A DNA stretch of 64,000 bases from Anaerostipes butyraticus (GCF_016586355.1 NZ_BLYI01000024.1:83233-147232); one strand, 5' to 3'. Counted from the stretch's first letter, positions 54,417 through 63,696 are shown. Made by a program: numbers and translations. Notes: generated by a model not told the origin, from the sequence alone.

Positions 54417-54975
54417 TGTACTGTCGCTGTATTGCTCCGATTATGAGACAGGAGAGAAATTGAAGAAAGTCAGGCTTTATCATTTTCCGTCCAGGGAGAA
54501 ACAGAGAAAAATTTTTTCTGTATTAAAGGTTGTCGAGAAGATAAAGGAAGAGGACAGTCAGATAGAAGTGGTCAACATGGGACCGGAAGATTTTGTTGTA
54601 AGTTATGAGCAGAAAAAAGAGGAAAAGAGATGGATAACTGCGGGAAAGATTATTTTTGTATGTCTGGTTGCCTTTTTTGGAGCCAGTTTTTCCATTATGT
54701 CCTACAACACAGATGTAGGCATCCAGGAACTGTTTTCCAATGTATATGGACTGATTATGGGGAAAGCGCCGGACGGTCCCAACATCCTGCATTTTTCCTA
54801 TACCGCAGGGCTGGCAGCCGGGATCATCTTATTTTTTAATCATGCAGGCAAATTCAAGATCAGCGATGACCCGACGCCTTTTGAAGTACAGATGCGTTTG
54901 TATGAAAAAGATGTCAATAATACACTGATGATCGATGCCGGCCGGGAGAAGGTGGAAGAAGATGTGGATACGTAA
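54352..54975 (+). CDS. spoVAA: Stage V sporulation protein AA
   Basis: This 207-residue protein has a soluble N-terminal half (VYIKAEESVCVNHAQVYLCDV, the SpoVAA start motif) and two membrane helices in the second half. SpoVA proteins form the channel moving dipicolinic acid into the forespore and out at germination. AAAGGA lies upstream. Its stop is overlapped by the start of spoVAB. Confidence 0.9.
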   Translation: MKVYIKAEESVCVNHAQVYLCDVLSLYCSDYETGEKLKKVRLYHFPSREKQRKIFSVLKVVEKIKEEDSQIEVVNMGPEDFVVSYEQKKEEKRWITAGKIIFVCLVAFFGASFSIMSYNTDVGIQELFSNVYGLIMGKAPDGPNILHFSYTAGLAAGIILFFNHAGKFKISDDPTPFEVQMRLYEKDVNNTLMIDAGREKVEEDVDT

Positions 54976-55375
54976 TCTGTTCCTGACCGTATATGGATTG
55001 TCTGCAGGCGCTCTGACTGCAGCGGGATTCCTGGCATTTCTGAGTATGATCGGAATCATACCAAGGCTTGCGGCAATGACAAAATCCATAAAATATGCAA
55101 GGCTCTACGAAGATTTTATTGCACTGGGAGGCGTTGCAGGAACAGCGGTTTTTTTGTACCGGATAAAAATTCCGCTGGGATATCCGATGCTTCTGATCTT
55201 TGGATTGTTTGGAGGGATTTTTATTGGGTGTCTGATTGGAGCCCTGGCGGAAGTCTTAAAAAGTCTTCCGATTTTTTCCAGGAGGATTGCCCTGCAAAAG
55301 GGAATCGCCAGTGTGATCTATGCCTTGGCGCTGGGCAAGATGTTAGGATGTTATCTTCAATTTTATTTATTTTAA
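54962..55375 (+). CDS. spoVAB: Stage V sporulation protein AB
   Basis: This 137-residue protein has four membrane helices with GLSAGALTAAGFLAFLSMIGIIPRL typical of SpoVAB. It starts at ATG 54962 inside the end of spoVAA, following GAAGGTGGAAGA; the longer frame from 54935 is less likely. It takes part in the dipicolinic acid channel. Confidence 0.88.
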   Translation: MWIRNLFLTVYGLSAGALTAAGFLAFLSMIGIIPRLAAMTKSIKYARLYEDFIALGGVAGTAVFLYRIKIPLGYPMLLIFGLFGGIFIGCLIGALAEVLKSLPIFSRRIALQKGIASVIYALALGKMLGCYLQFYLF

Positions 55376-55390
55376 CCAAGGAGGGAAGAC

Positions 55391-55855
55391 ATGAAAAAGG
55401 AACCAAGTAAAGAACAATACAGTCAGATGGTAGAAGAAATGACGCCAAAACATAACAGTCTGAAAAATTGTCTGAAAGCCTTTCTGGTAGGAGGACTTTT
55501 CTGCATTCTTGGGGAATGGATCAAGCAGATGCTGATGAATCAGTGGAATATGGAAAAAAAGGATGCGCTGCTTTATGTTACCATCGGGCTGGTATTACTC
55601 AGCGTAATTCTGACTGGATGGAATCTGTATGGAAAGATTACGAAATTTGGAGGAGCCGGCGGTCTGGTTCCGATTACCGGATTTGCCAATTCTGTTGCTT
55701 CTCCGGCGATTGAATATCAGAAAGAAGGCCAGGTCTTTGGAATTGGAGTAAAGATTTTCACAATTGCAGGGCCTGTGATTCTGTATGGAATTTTTTCTTC
55801 TTTTGCAGCGGGAGTTATTTATCTGGCGGCAAAACAATGGGGGTGGATTGGATGA
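55391..55855 (+). CDS. spoVAC: Stage V sporulation protein AC
   Basis: This 154-residue protein has four membrane helices and conserved FLVGGLFCILGE and FGGAGGLVPITGFANSV segments. SpoVAC is the mechanosensitive channel subunit in Bacillus. It overlaps spoVAD by 4 bases. Confidence 0.95.
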   Translation: MKKEPSKEQYSQMVEEMTPKHNSLKNCLKAFLVGGLFCILGEWIKQMLMNQWNMEKKDALLYVTIGLVLLSVILTGWNLYGKITKFGGAGGLVPITGFANSVASPAIEYQKEGQVFGIGVKIFTIAGPVILYGIFSSFAAGVIYLAAKQWGWIG

Positions 55856-56868
55856 AAACGATGAAAGGAAAACAGAGTATTGAGTTTGATCATCCGCCAT
55901 ATCTTCTCGGATGGTCATCTGTAGTGGCGGACAAAGAAGGAAAAGGGCCGCTGGGAAATCGTTTTGATCAGGTGATAGAAGATCCTCTGTTCGGAGAGGA
56001 AACCTGGGAGATGGCAGAAGGGCGTTTTATGAAACAGGCGGCTATGCTGGCGATTCAGAAAGCCGGATTGAGCACCAGTGATATCAGATATGTGTTTGCA
56101 GGAGATCTGCTGGAGCAAAATACCGCGACTTCTTATGGCATTAAAGATCTGGATCTGCCGCTGTTTGGTCTGTTCGGGGCGTGTTCCACTGTAGGCGAAG
56201 CTTTGTCCCTTGCAGCAATGACAGTGGCCGGGGGCTTTGCACAGCAGGTGCTTGCTACTGCGTCCAGTCATATTGGGACAGCGGAAAAGCAGTTTCGTTT
56301 TCCTTTGGAGTATGGAAATCAAAGACCGCTGTCTGCAACATGGACTGTAACAGGCGCAGGCGCTTTTATCGTTTCGGAACAAAAAAGTCCGATAAAAATC
56401 CGGGGAATCACCACCGGAAAGATTGTGGATTATGGAATGAAAGATCCAATGAACATGGGGGCGTGCATGGCTCCGGCAGCCGCCCAGGTGATTTATCAGC
56501 ATTTTCAGGATTATTCTGTATCTCCAAAGGATTATGATGCGATTTATACGGGAGATCTGGGAGAAGTGGGCAGGCAGATCCTGATTCGGCTGCTTCAGGA
56601 AAATGGCTATGATATCTCGGACGTCCATGGTGACTGCGGTCTGGAAGTATATGAAAATGAGAAACAGGATACCCATTCCGGTGGATCCGGGTGCGCCTGC
56701 AGCGCAGTGGTTTTATCTGCTCTTTTAATCCGGAAGCTTCTTCAGGGAGACTGGAATCGTATCTTGTTTGTGCCGACAGGAGCTTTGATGTCAAAGACAA
56801 GTTTTAATGAAGGAGAAAGTGTGACCGGCATTGCTCACGCAATTCTTCTGGAAAGAGAGGAAGGGTAG
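55852..56868 (+). CDS. spoVAD: Stage V sporulation protein AD
   Basis: This 338-residue thiolase-fold protein binds dipicolinic acid in Bacillus. FGLFGACSTVGEALSLAAM corresponds to the thiolase Cys loop; SATWTVTGAGAFIVS and GGSGCACSAVV are typical. The ATG at 55852 follows a G-rich site at the end of spoVAC. Confidence 0.95.
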   Translation: MKTMKGKQSIEFDHPPYLLGWSSVVADKEGKGPLGNRFDQVIEDPLFGEETWEMAEGRFMKQAAMLAIQKAGLSTSDIRYVFAGDLLEQNTATSYGIKDLDLPLFGLFGACSTVGEALSLAAMTVAGGFAQQVLATASSHIGTAEKQFRFPLEYGNQRPLSATWTVTGAGAFIVSEQKSPIKIRGITTGKIVDYGMKDPMNMGACMAPAAAQVIYQHFQDYSVSPKDYDAIYTGDLGEVGRQILIRLLQENGYDISDVHGDCGLEVYENEKQDTHSGGSGCACSAVVLSALLIRKLLQGDWNRILFVPTGALMSKTSFNEGESVTGIAHAILLEREEG

Positions 56869-57225
56869 ATGGAATATGTCAGAGCGTTTTTGGTTGGCGG
56901 ACTGATCTGTGTTCTGGTGCAGATCCTGCTGGATCACACAAAACTTCAGCCGGGGCGGGTCATGGTCATCCTTGTGATTGCCGGAGTTATTCTGGGAGCT
57001 TTGGGAATATATGAAAAGATAGAGAAATTTGGCGGATGCGGAGCAACCGTGCCGCTGTCGGGCTTTGGGTACAATCTCTGGAAGGGGATGAAAGAGGCTG
57101 TAGATCAGCATGGATTTCTGGGGCTCTTTGAAGGAGGATTTACTGCAGCTTCTGTGGGCACCTCTGCGGCTTTGATTTTTTCTTATCTGGCCTCTCTGAT
57201 TTTCCAGCCGAAAATGAAAGAATAA
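56869..57225 (+). CDS. spoVAE: Stage V sporulation protein AE
   Basis: This 118-residue protein has three or four membrane helices and FLVGGLICVLVQILLDHTKL and FGGCGATVPLSGFGYNL, homologous in layout to SpoVAC. It starts immediately after the spoVAD stop and is the last gene of the operon; no spoVAF or lyase gene follows. Confidence 0.94.
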   Translation: MEYVRAFLVGGLICVLVQILLDHTKLQPGRVMVILVIAGVILGALGIYEKIEKFGGCGATVPLSGFGYNLWKGMKEAVDQHGFLGLFEGGFTAASVGTSAALIFSYLASLIFQPKMKE

Positions 57226-57266
57226 AGAGAAACCTCTGCGGGCTTGCCTGGCAGAGGTTTCTCTTT
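57224..57266. terminator. Bidirectional terminator between spoVAE and the PBP gene
   Basis: Perfect 16-bp stem AAAGAGAAACCTCTGC (57224-57239) with 57251-57266. Confidence 0.9.
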
Positions 57267-57268
57267 GA

Positions 57269-59812
57269 TTATTTTGTGTGAATATGACAGGTCTCCGTCT
57301 GATATTCTTCAGGAAGAAGATACGGGGAGTCATCTGTCTCACCACGGGCGTTTTTCTGACGGACAATGTAAACTTTGCGGATTCTGTCATCTGCAGGACA
57401 ATTTGAAGATGCCGGTTCATTGGATTCCCGGCATAATTCCACAGCGACATGAGTATCACAGGTCTGTGTCGGAACAGTACCTTCAGCAAAGTATTCGGTT
57501 GTTACCATACTGCCTCTTGGGTCATGATCGCATACTCCCGGAATGGCCAGTTTTCCGGATTTCTTACAAATCTGAGCCGTAGTGATGCCGTCCGGCTTGT
57601 CAAAGTCGGCAGGTTTTTCTTTTTTTGTTTTAATGATTTGATCCATAATGTCGGCCCACATTTTCTTATGAAGTTCCTTGGAATCAAACTTGGTGTTCAG
57701 GTCATATCCCATCCAGACAGACATGGTATGATACGGAGTATATCCGCTGAACCAGTAATCTGTGCGGTCTGAGGTCGTGCCGCTTTTGCCTGCCACGGCC
57801 ATATCGGAAGACAGCTGGGCATCGGTGCCTGTACCGTCGGTTATAACATCTTTCATGGCGTCAGTTAACAGGAAAGATGTCGTTTTTTTCATGACTTTTT
57901 TTCCGGAAGTATCGCTGCTTAGAAGCACATTTCCGCTCTGATCCACAACTTTGGTATAAAGCTTAGGCTCGTAATAGGTGCCTCCATTGGCAATGGAAGC
58001 AAAGGCGTTGGTCAGTTCCAGGTTGGTAACGCCGTTGGTCAGCCCGCCAAGAGATAAAGACTGGTGGATATCTGTGCTGGTCGTTCCGTCGTCCAGCTCT
58101 TTGTCATCAACCAGAGTATCAAATCCGAGATCCAGAAGGTATTCATAAGACTTCTGCGGAGTTACATCGGCAATAGTTTTTGCGGCTATGATGTTCATAG
58201 AATCAGAGATTGCTTCTCTGATCGTGGAGTATCCGCGGTAGCCGTTATAAAAGTTCCGGATCGGGCGGTTAGTATCCAGGTAATTGTAAGGAGCGTCATC
58301 GTATACCGTCGCCAGTGTCATGCCTGCGGAATCAAGAGCCGGCAGGAAGGTAGAGAGAATCTTAAAATTAGATCCAGGCTGCCGCTGCAGGGCGGTGGCG
58401 CGGTCAGAACGAAGGCTGGATGATGTATCGCCTCTTCCTCCGATCAGAGCTTCTACTTCACCGGATGACTGGTTGATGATCGTAATAGAGACCTGAGGCT
58501 GGATTGGTGTGGAAATATATTCTCCAACGATCACAGCGCCTGAGTCTTCTATGGATTTTTTGAATTTTGATGCCATGGATTTCGCTTCGCTGGCATTGGA
58601 AAAGATCAGGGAATCTCCCAGATGATTTTCCTTCATATAATTTAATACATTGCTTTCAGAATATGTTACATCATTTCCGCTGGTATCACGTGTACTCAGA
58701 CTGTAGATCAAAGAAGCCCGGGAGCCGGAAGGGAAATACGCGTCATTTCCGGCTGCCTGATCAGCAATTTTCTGAATCTCGGTATCCTGAGTGGAGTATA
58801 TCTTCAGACCGCCGCTGTAAACTGCATTGTAAGCCTTCGTCTCGTCATATCCCAGCTGGTCCTTCAGATCGTGTACAACCTGGAGGATCAATGCATCTTC
58901 AAAATAAGAATGAGACTGGGTTTCGGAAGAGGCGTTGTTGGCGTTCTTGCTGATGCGTTCGTAAACGTCATCACGGACCGCTTTTCTGTAGTCGCTTTGT
59001 GTGATATAATGTTGTTCCAACATCTTTTTTAAAACGATCAGCCGTCTGGAAGCATTGTTCTCCGGATGCGTGATCGGATTATAACGGGATGGGTTTTCCG
59101 TAATGGCAGCGAGGACAGCGCATTCTGACAGTGTCAGATCAGAAGCTTTTTTGTTAAAGTACTTCTGGGCTGCGGCCTGCACGCCAAGGGTTCCCTCTCC
59201 GAGATTGATCGTATTGAGATATTCTTCCAGTATGAATTCTTTGGAAGCAATATTCTCCAGTTCCAGAGAAAGAGACTGCTCTTTTATCTTTCGTTCAATC
59301 CGCTCGATCAGAGTCTTTTCGGATTGAATTCCCAGTACATTATTTTTTATAAGCTGCTGCGTCAAAGTAGTGCCCCCTTGGAAGCTGGATTTATTTTTTA
59401 TACCAAGGAAGGTAGCGCGCACAATGCCATACAGGTCAATTCCGTTATGTGAATAGAATCTTTCATCTTCAATTGCAATAAATGCATTCTGCAGGTTCTG
59501 CGGCATTTCGGACAGAGGGGTATCGATTTTATGGGAATCATTGTTGGAAAGTGTTTTAATCTTTGTGCCATTGTTGTCATAAATGGTTGTAATATGCCCT
59601 TTTGAATGGACGGATTCTTTCGTAATCTGCGGTGTGGTTTTTAAAACTCCGCGGACGAAACCAATCGACAGACCGAGAAATGCCGCGATCAGAGCTATAG
59701 ATATGATCAGAATGTATTTAAAGAGAAAAAGAGAAATTTTGGAATGTCTCCGGATCTGACGGGAGGACAGATTATTTCTTTTTTTCATTACATTGTTTTT
59801 GGTATATTTCAT
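57269..59812 (-). CDS. Class A penicillin-binding protein (PBP1a type)
   Basis: This 847-residue bifunctional wall synthase has a short basic cytoplasmic tail, a membrane helix (about residues 30-50), a GT51 transglycosylase domain (AIEDERFYSHNGID and GGTTLTQQLIKN), and a transpeptidase domain with the Ser-x-x-Lys in PGSNFKIL, SxN in SDSMNIIA and KSGT in GKSGTTSD. The ATG at 59812 follows AGGAGG; upstream residues of a longer frame would be non-coding. A perfect TATAAT lies at 59837-59832. The C-terminal tail holds several Cys that may form disulphides. Confidence 0.95.
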   Translation of the reverse strand: MKYTKNNVMKKRNNLSSRQIRRHSKISLFLFKYILIISIALIAAFLGLSIGFVRGVLKTTPQITKESVHSKGHITTIYDNNGTKIKTLSNNDSHKIDTPLSEMPQNLQNAFIAIEDERFYSHNGIDLYGIVRATFLGIKNKSSFQGGTTLTQQLIKNNVLGIQSEKTLIERIERKIKEQSLSLELENIASKEFILEEYLNTINLGEGTLGVQAAAQKYFNKKASDLTLSECAVLAAITENPSRYNPITHPENNASRRLIVLKKMLEQHYITQSDYRKAVRDDVYERISKNANNASSETQSHSYFEDALILQVVHDLKDQLGYDETKAYNAVYSGGLKIYSTQDTEIQKIADQAAGNDAYFPSGSRASLIYSLSTRDTSGNDVTYSESNVLNYMKENHLGDSLIFSNASEAKSMASKFKKSIEDSGAVIVGEYISTPIQPQVSITIINQSSGEVEALIGGRGDTSSSLRSDRATALQRQPGSNFKILSTFLPALDSAGMTLATVYDDAPYNYLDTNRPIRNFYNGYRGYSTIREAISDSMNIIAAKTIADVTPQKSYEYLLDLGFDTLVDDKELDDGTTSTDIHQSLSLGGLTNGVTNLELTNAFASIANGGTYYEPKLYTKVVDQSGNVLLSSDTSGKKVMKKTTSFLLTDAMKDVITDGTGTDAQLSSDMAVAGKSGTTSDRTDYWFSGYTPYHTMSVWMGYDLNTKFDSKELHKKMWADIMDQIIKTKKEKPADFDKPDGITTAQICKKSGKLAIPGVCDHDPRGSMVTTEYFAEGTVPTQTCDTHVAVELCRESNEPASSNCPADDRIRKVYIVRQKNARGETDDSPYLLPEEYQTETCHIHTK

Positions 59813-59831
59813 AAGAAACCTCCTGCCTGCT

Positions 59832-59837
59832 ATTATA
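59832..59837 (-). promoter_or_regulatory. -10 box of the PBP gene
   Basis: TATAAT on the minus strand; the -35 at 17 bases is poor (TTTATT). Confidence 0.55.
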
Positions 59838-59904
59838 TCAGATAACAATGTGCAAATAAAGATGAAAAAGATAAAGGAAATCAGCAAAAAGAAGGAGGGA
59901 ATTT

Positions 59905-60207
59905 ATGAAAACAAAGAAAATAGAAGGAAGACGGATTTTTTTAGATGACAAGGCAAGGGAAAATGTAGTATCCTATTATCTGATGGAAGATCAGGTAAAA
60001 GGAATTTATGGTGTCGCGGTAGAAAGACACCGGGAGAATACGGATGTGATCGAATGGGATGAGGTGCCGTATCTTTCTGATTCAAGAGAGGATGCCGAAA
60101 AAGCGGCAAAACGCCTGATGGAATACAAAGTAACACCGGTTTCTTTGGCGGAAGCGGTTGATACGATTATGTGGATGGAGGAGAAAGATGACGGGACAGT
60201 CATATAA
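59905..60207 (+). CDS. DUF6514 family small protein
   Basis: This 100-residue acidic protein (VVSYYLMEDQVKGIYGVAVER, VPYLSDSREDAEKAAKRLME) is of a type widespread in Lachnospiraceae and without known role. No signal peptide or membrane segment. AGGAGG precedes the ATG. It overlaps yigZ by 20 bases. Confidence 0.8.
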   Translation: MKTKKIEGRRIFLDDKARENVVSYYLMEDQVKGIYGVAVERHRENTDVIEWDEVPYLSDSREDAEKAAKRLMEYKVTPVSLAEAVDTIMWMEEKDDGTVI

Positions 60208-60844
60208 GATCGTCTACAAAGGCGGAGAAGCAGAGATAACAGAAAAAAAATCACGATTTATTGCCCATGTGGCGCCGGCAGAGACAGAGGAAGAAGCTCT
60301 GGCGTTTATTGAGGAGATCAGAAAAAAATACTGGGACGCCAGACATAACTGCACGGCCTATAGTGTGGGAATTCAGCAGCCGGTTCTTCGCTGCAGTGAT
60401 GACGGAGAGCCCAGCAAGACCGCGGGGATGCCGATGATGGAAGTGATCCAGGGGGAAGAACTGCATAATATCGTTGTGGTGGTGACCAGATATTTTGGAG
60501 GGACGCTTCTTGGAACCGGAGGACTGATCCGTGCTTATACAAAGAGCGCTCAGGAGGGAATCAGAAATTCTCAGATTATCACCAAACATCCTGGGCAGAG
60601 AATGAAAGTAAAATGTGATTATACTTCATCAGGGAAAATTCAGTACATTACAGCGTCAGAGCATATACCGGTGCTGAATGTGGAATATACAGATGAGGTG
60701 GAATTTGATCTGATGGTGCCGGAAGAGCAGGTGAAGAGAATCAAAAAACAGTGTATGGAGGTTTCCGGCGGCAAGGCTTTGATCAAAGATCTGGAAAAGG
60801 CATATTTTGCAGAAATTGACGGTGAGATAAAAGTATTTTCATAG
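60188..60844 (+). CDS. yigZ: YigZ/IMPACT family protein
   Basis: This 218-residue protein has the UPF0029/Impact N-terminal domain (KKSRFIAHVAPAETEEEA, HNCTAYSVG, DDGEPSKTAGMPM) and a C-terminal DUF1949 domain. VTRYFGGTLLGTGGLIRAYT is a strong signature. The role in bacteria is uncertain; ribosome or stress-related functions are suggested from the eukaryotic IMPACT protein. GGAGGAG before ATG 60188 sets the start. Confidence 0.92.
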   Translation: MTGQSYKIVYKGGEAEITEKKSRFIAHVAPAETEEEALAFIEEIRKKYWDARHNCTAYSVGIQQPVLRCSDDGEPSKTAGMPMMEVIQGEELHNIVVVVTRYFGGTLLGTGGLIRAYTKSAQEGIRNSQIITKHPGQRMKVKCDYTSSGKIQYITASEHIPVLNVEYTDEVEFDLMVPEEQVKRIKKQCMEVSGGKALIKDLEKAYFAEIDGEIKVFS

Positions 60845-60875
60845 GCCGCAGGCGCGCGGCTTTCCTGAAACAGTG

Positions 60876-60914
60876 AAAAAGGGTCCTGCATCATTTCGAT
60901 GCAGGACCCTTTTT
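60876..60914. terminator. Bidirectional terminator between yigZ and leuA
   Basis: Perfect 17-bp stem (60876-60892 with 60898-60914), 5-base loop, A run before and T run after. Confidence 0.95.
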
Positions 60915-60922
60915 GGATCAAA

Positions 60923-62581
60923 TTAGATGTTCAGGCGGTTTACGGCGCTGATCAGTGCAAGAACGGAAGCAGTGATGATATCTTCATGAATTCCTGCGCC
61001 CCAGGTAATGCTGCCATTTGGCTCCTGGACTGCGACATAAGCGCAGGCCTGGGAATTTGAACCGACATTTAAAGCATGTTCCTGATAGGTAACGATGGAA
61101 TAGTTCATATCACTGTGTCTCTTTAAGGCATTGCTGACTGCGTCAAGACGTCCGTTTCCTTTTCCGTGATATAATTTTGGAACGCCTGCTTTATCAAGAG
61201 AAATCTCAGCTTCGATTCCTCCGTCTTTCTGTACGAAGTGAACTTCTTTCAGACGATAAGGGGAATCAATATTAACATATACTTTTTTGAATACTTTCAG
61301 GATATCGCGTGGAACCAGTTCCTGATGGCGTTTGTCAGAGACATCTTTTACTGTATATCCGACATCTTCTCTCATCTTTCCAGGAATATGGAAACCAAAA
61401 TTTTCTTCCAGGACATAACTGATGCCGCCCTTGCCGGACTGGCTGTTGATGCGGATCACATCGCTTTCGTATTCGCGTCCCACATCTTTTGGATCGATCG
61501 GAAGATAAGGAATGTCCCAATGTTCCGGATTTTTTTCTTCTCTCCAGTGCATTCCTTTGGCAATGGCATCCTGATGAGAACCGGAGAATGCGGCAAATAC
61601 CAGTTTGCCGGAATAAGGCTGACGTTCGTATACTTTCATTCTGGTAAGACGCTCATAAGTCTCTGTCAGTTCCGGAAGGTTGGAGAAATCAAGTTTTGGA
61701 TCCACTCCGTGAGTATACATATTCAGTGCAAGGGTAATAATATCTACGTTGCCGGTACGTTCTCCGTTTCCAAATAACGTGCCTTCCACACGGTCTGCTC
61801 CTGCCAGAAGAGCCAGTTCTGTATCTGCAATGCCGCATCCGCGGTCATTGTGCGGATGAAGGGATAAGATAACGTTGTCACGGTATTTCATGTGCTTGCT
61901 CATATATTCAATCTGGCTGGCATATACATGAGGCAGAGATAATTCCACCGTAACCGGAAGATTGATGATAACTTTCCAGTCTGGTCTTGGCTGCCAGATA
62001 TCCAGGACAGCGTTGCAGACGTCCAGAGCGTAATCAACTTCTGTGCCGGTAAAGCTTTCCGGAGAATATTCAAACTGGAAATTTCCATCTGTCTCATCGG
62101 CAAGGCGTTTTAACAATTCGGCTCCGTCAGTGGCGATCTTCATGATCTCTTCTTTGGATTTCTTGAATACCTGTTCTCTCTGAGCAACAGAAGTAGAATT
62201 ATATACATGAACGATTGCTTTCTTTGCGCCTTCCAAAGCGGCAAAGGTCTTTTTGATGATATGTTCCCTTGCCTGAGTTAAAACCTGGATTGTAACATCG
62301 TCCGGGATCAGATCCTGTTCGATCAATGTACGAAGGAAAGTATATTCTGTTTCAGAAGCGGCAGGGAAACCAACCTCGATTTCCTTAAAACCGACTTTTA
62401 CAAGCTGTTTAAAAAATTCAATTTTTTCATCCAGACTCATCGGGATGATCAGAGCCTGGTTGCCGTCTCTTAAATCAACGCTGCACCAGGATGGCGCTTT
62501 TGTGATATATTCTTTGGAAGCCCAGTCAAGACAGGTCTCCGGCGGCATAAAATATTGTCTTTGATATTTTTTTGGATTCAT
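60923..62581 (-). CDS. leuA: 2-Isopropylmalate synthase
   Basis: This 552-residue enzyme condenses acetyl-CoA with 2-oxoisovalerate in the first step of leucine synthesis. SVDLRDGNQALIIPM is the catalytic Arg-Asp region, LHPHNDRGCGIADTELAL holds metal-ligand His residues, and the C-terminal 110 residues form the LeuA allosteric domain. The long N-terminal extension (RQYFMPPETCLDW) marks the proteobacterial/actinobacterial-like long type. A TTG at 62584 is 8 bases from AGGAG while the ATG at 62581 is 11; I use the ATG. It is governed by the T-box in its leader. Confidence 0.93.
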   Translation of the reverse strand: MNPKKYQRQYFMPPETCLDWASKEYITKAPSWCSVDLRDGNQALIIPMSLDEKIEFFKQLVKVGFKEIEVGFPAASETEYTFLRTLIEQDLIPDDVTIQVLTQAREHIIKKTFAALEGAKKAIVHVYNSTSVAQREQVFKKSKEEIMKIATDGAELLKRLADETDGNFQFEYSPESFTGTEVDYALDVCNAVLDIWQPRPDWKVIINLPVTVELSLPHVYASQIEYMSKHMKYRDNVILSLHPHNDRGCGIADTELALLAGADRVEGTLFGNGERTGNVDIITLALNMYTHGVDPKLDFSNLPELTETYERLTRMKVYERQPYSGKLVFAAFSGSHQDAIAKGMHWREEKNPEHWDIPYLPIDPKDVGREYESDVIRINSQSGKGGISYVLEENFGFHIPGKMREDVGYTVKDVSDKRHQELVPRDILKVFKKVYVNIDSPYRLKEVHFVQKDGGIEAEISLDKAGVPKLYHGKGNGRLDAVSNALKRHSDMNYSIVTYQEHALNVGSNSQACAYVAVQEPNGSITWGAGIHEDIITASVLALISAVNRLNI

Positions 62582-62701
62582 CAATGGAATCTCTCCTTTC
62601 TGATTATTTATGCAATCGATGATGGCAAAACAGCAGATATTCAGTCATTCAGAATGTGATATGAAATATTGTGTGATCCATCAGCAGTCAGAACAGTTTG
62701 G

Positions 62702-62975
62702 CAAAAAAAAACTTCGAATCTATTCCTTCACAGGATAGAGACGAAGATAATTCCGCGGTACCACTCTAATTCGCACCCGAAAGATGCGCGCTTATCACTG
62801 ATACGGGCTGATCATCAGCCGATATCGCTCCATGATAACGGTTGGAATCCGGCAATGCCTACTGTTAGTTCAACATGCTACTCAAAGGCGAGTTCAAATA
62901 TGGTCAACAACTGCTTCACACCAGCCAGCAGCTCTCTGAATGTCTAAAATATTCTACTGCTCCTCATCAATGTAT
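62702..62975 (-). promoter_or_regulatory. T-box leader of leuA, leucine-specific
   Basis: Read on the minus strand, this leader has stem I (GAGGAGCAGTAG start, AGAGAGCTGCTGG), a specifier loop GAACTCGCC with the Leu codon CTC at 62892-62890, the T-box AGAGTGGTACCGCGG (62767-62753) and a terminator hairpin (62742-62710) followed by nine T. Uncharged tRNA-Leu would bind and allow read-through into leuA. Between 62701 and the start codon there is only the ribosome binding site region. Confidence 0.92.
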
Positions 62976-62997
62976 TTGGATTAATTACGTTAATGAC

Positions 62998-63027
62998 AAT
63001 CTATCATACTTCATTGTATGTTGTCAA
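62998..63027 (-). promoter_or_regulatory. Promoter of leuA
   Basis: TTGACA (63027-63022), 18-base spacer, TAGATT (63003-62998), about 25 bases before stem I of the T-box. Confidence 0.65.
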
Positions 63028-63105
63028 CCGGAAAAATATGAAAATATTCTTTTTTCCGAAAACAATCTGTGATAAGGTAAGAAAAAAAGAAATCAGGAAG
63101 AGCGT

Positions 63106-63504
63106 ATGAAATTTTGGAATTATTTAAAAAAACAGGAGGATTCTCCGGAATATCGGGAAGCAAAACAAAGAATCATGAAACTCCACGACCCGGAAAAAAA
63201 TATGGCTTACATTGAATGGATGAGCCGGCTGGAAAAAGAAACAGGAGAAATGCAGGTAGAATTTGTTCATGGCAGTCTGAAAACAGGAGAGGAGATCTGT
63301 TTTTATGACTGCTGCGGAAAAGAAAGCGGCAGGGCTGTCATAGCAGAGTTATATGTAGGAAAAAATGAAGACTTTTCTGAAACTTCTGAAAGCGGAGAAA
63401 AAGGAAGGATTGTCTTTAAGGAAAAAGAAGAAGAATCCGGAGAATTTTGGAGGAGTCAGTATGTCTGTGAAGAAAAAAATAAAAAAATTGAAAAAAAGTG
63501 TTGA
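63106..63504 (+). CDS. Hypothetical small charged protein
   Basis: This 132-residue protein is unrecognised. It begins with a basic helix (MKFWNYLKKQEDSPEYREAK). The middle (VEFVHGSLKTGEEICFYDCC and AVIAELYVGKNE) reads like a short beta-barrel as in domain 2 of EF-Tu-like proteins, a weak resemblance only. The tail is very rich in Lys and Glu. GGAAGAGCGT precedes the ATG. The stop codon overlaps the -35 box of the following tRNA promoter. Confidence 0.6.
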   Translation: MKFWNYLKKQEDSPEYREAKQRIMKLHDPEKNMAYIEWMSRLEKETGEMQVEFVHGSLKTGEEICFYDCCGKESGRAVIAELYVGKNEDFSETSESGEKGRIVFKEKEEESGEFWRSQYVCEEKNKKIEKKC

Positions 63505-63530
63505 CATATCTTATATCTCCATGGTAGTAT
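63501..63530 (+). promoter_or_regulatory. Promoter of the first tRNA pair
   Basis: TTGACA (63501-63506), 18-base spacer, TAGTAT (63525-63530), about 19 bases before tRNA-Gln. Confidence 0.65.
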
Positions 63531-63548
63531 AAATGAGCTGTCAAGCGA

Positions 63549-63619
63549 TGGGGTATCGCCAAGTGGTAAGGCCCAGGATTCTGACTCCTGTACCGCTGGT
63601 TCGAATCCAGCTACCCCAG
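63549..63619 (+). tRNA. tRNA-Gln (CTG anticodon), copy 1
   Basis: Cloverleaf with acceptor TGGGGTA/TACCCCA, anticodon stem CAGGA/TCCTG and loop TTCTGAC giving anticodon CTG, T arm GCTGG TTCGAAT CCAGC. CCA is not encoded. Confidence 0.93.
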
Positions 63620-63623
63620 GTTT

Positions 63624-63696
63624 GGGTGTGTAGCTCAGGTGGTAGAGCACTTGACTTTTAATCAAGTTGTCCGGGGTTCGAATCCCCGCACGCTCA
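63624..63696 (+). tRNA. tRNA-Lys (TTT anticodon), copy 1
   Basis: Acceptor GGGTGTG/CACGCTC (with wobble pairs), anticodon stem CTTGA/TCAAG, loop CTTTTAA with anticodon TTT, T arm CGGGG TTCGAAT CCCCG. Confidence 0.94.

Noticed and set aside
61238..61777. 179-codon plus-strand frame
   Set aside because: It lies antisense within leuA and its composition (Phe/Ile-rich) is that of a shadow frame.
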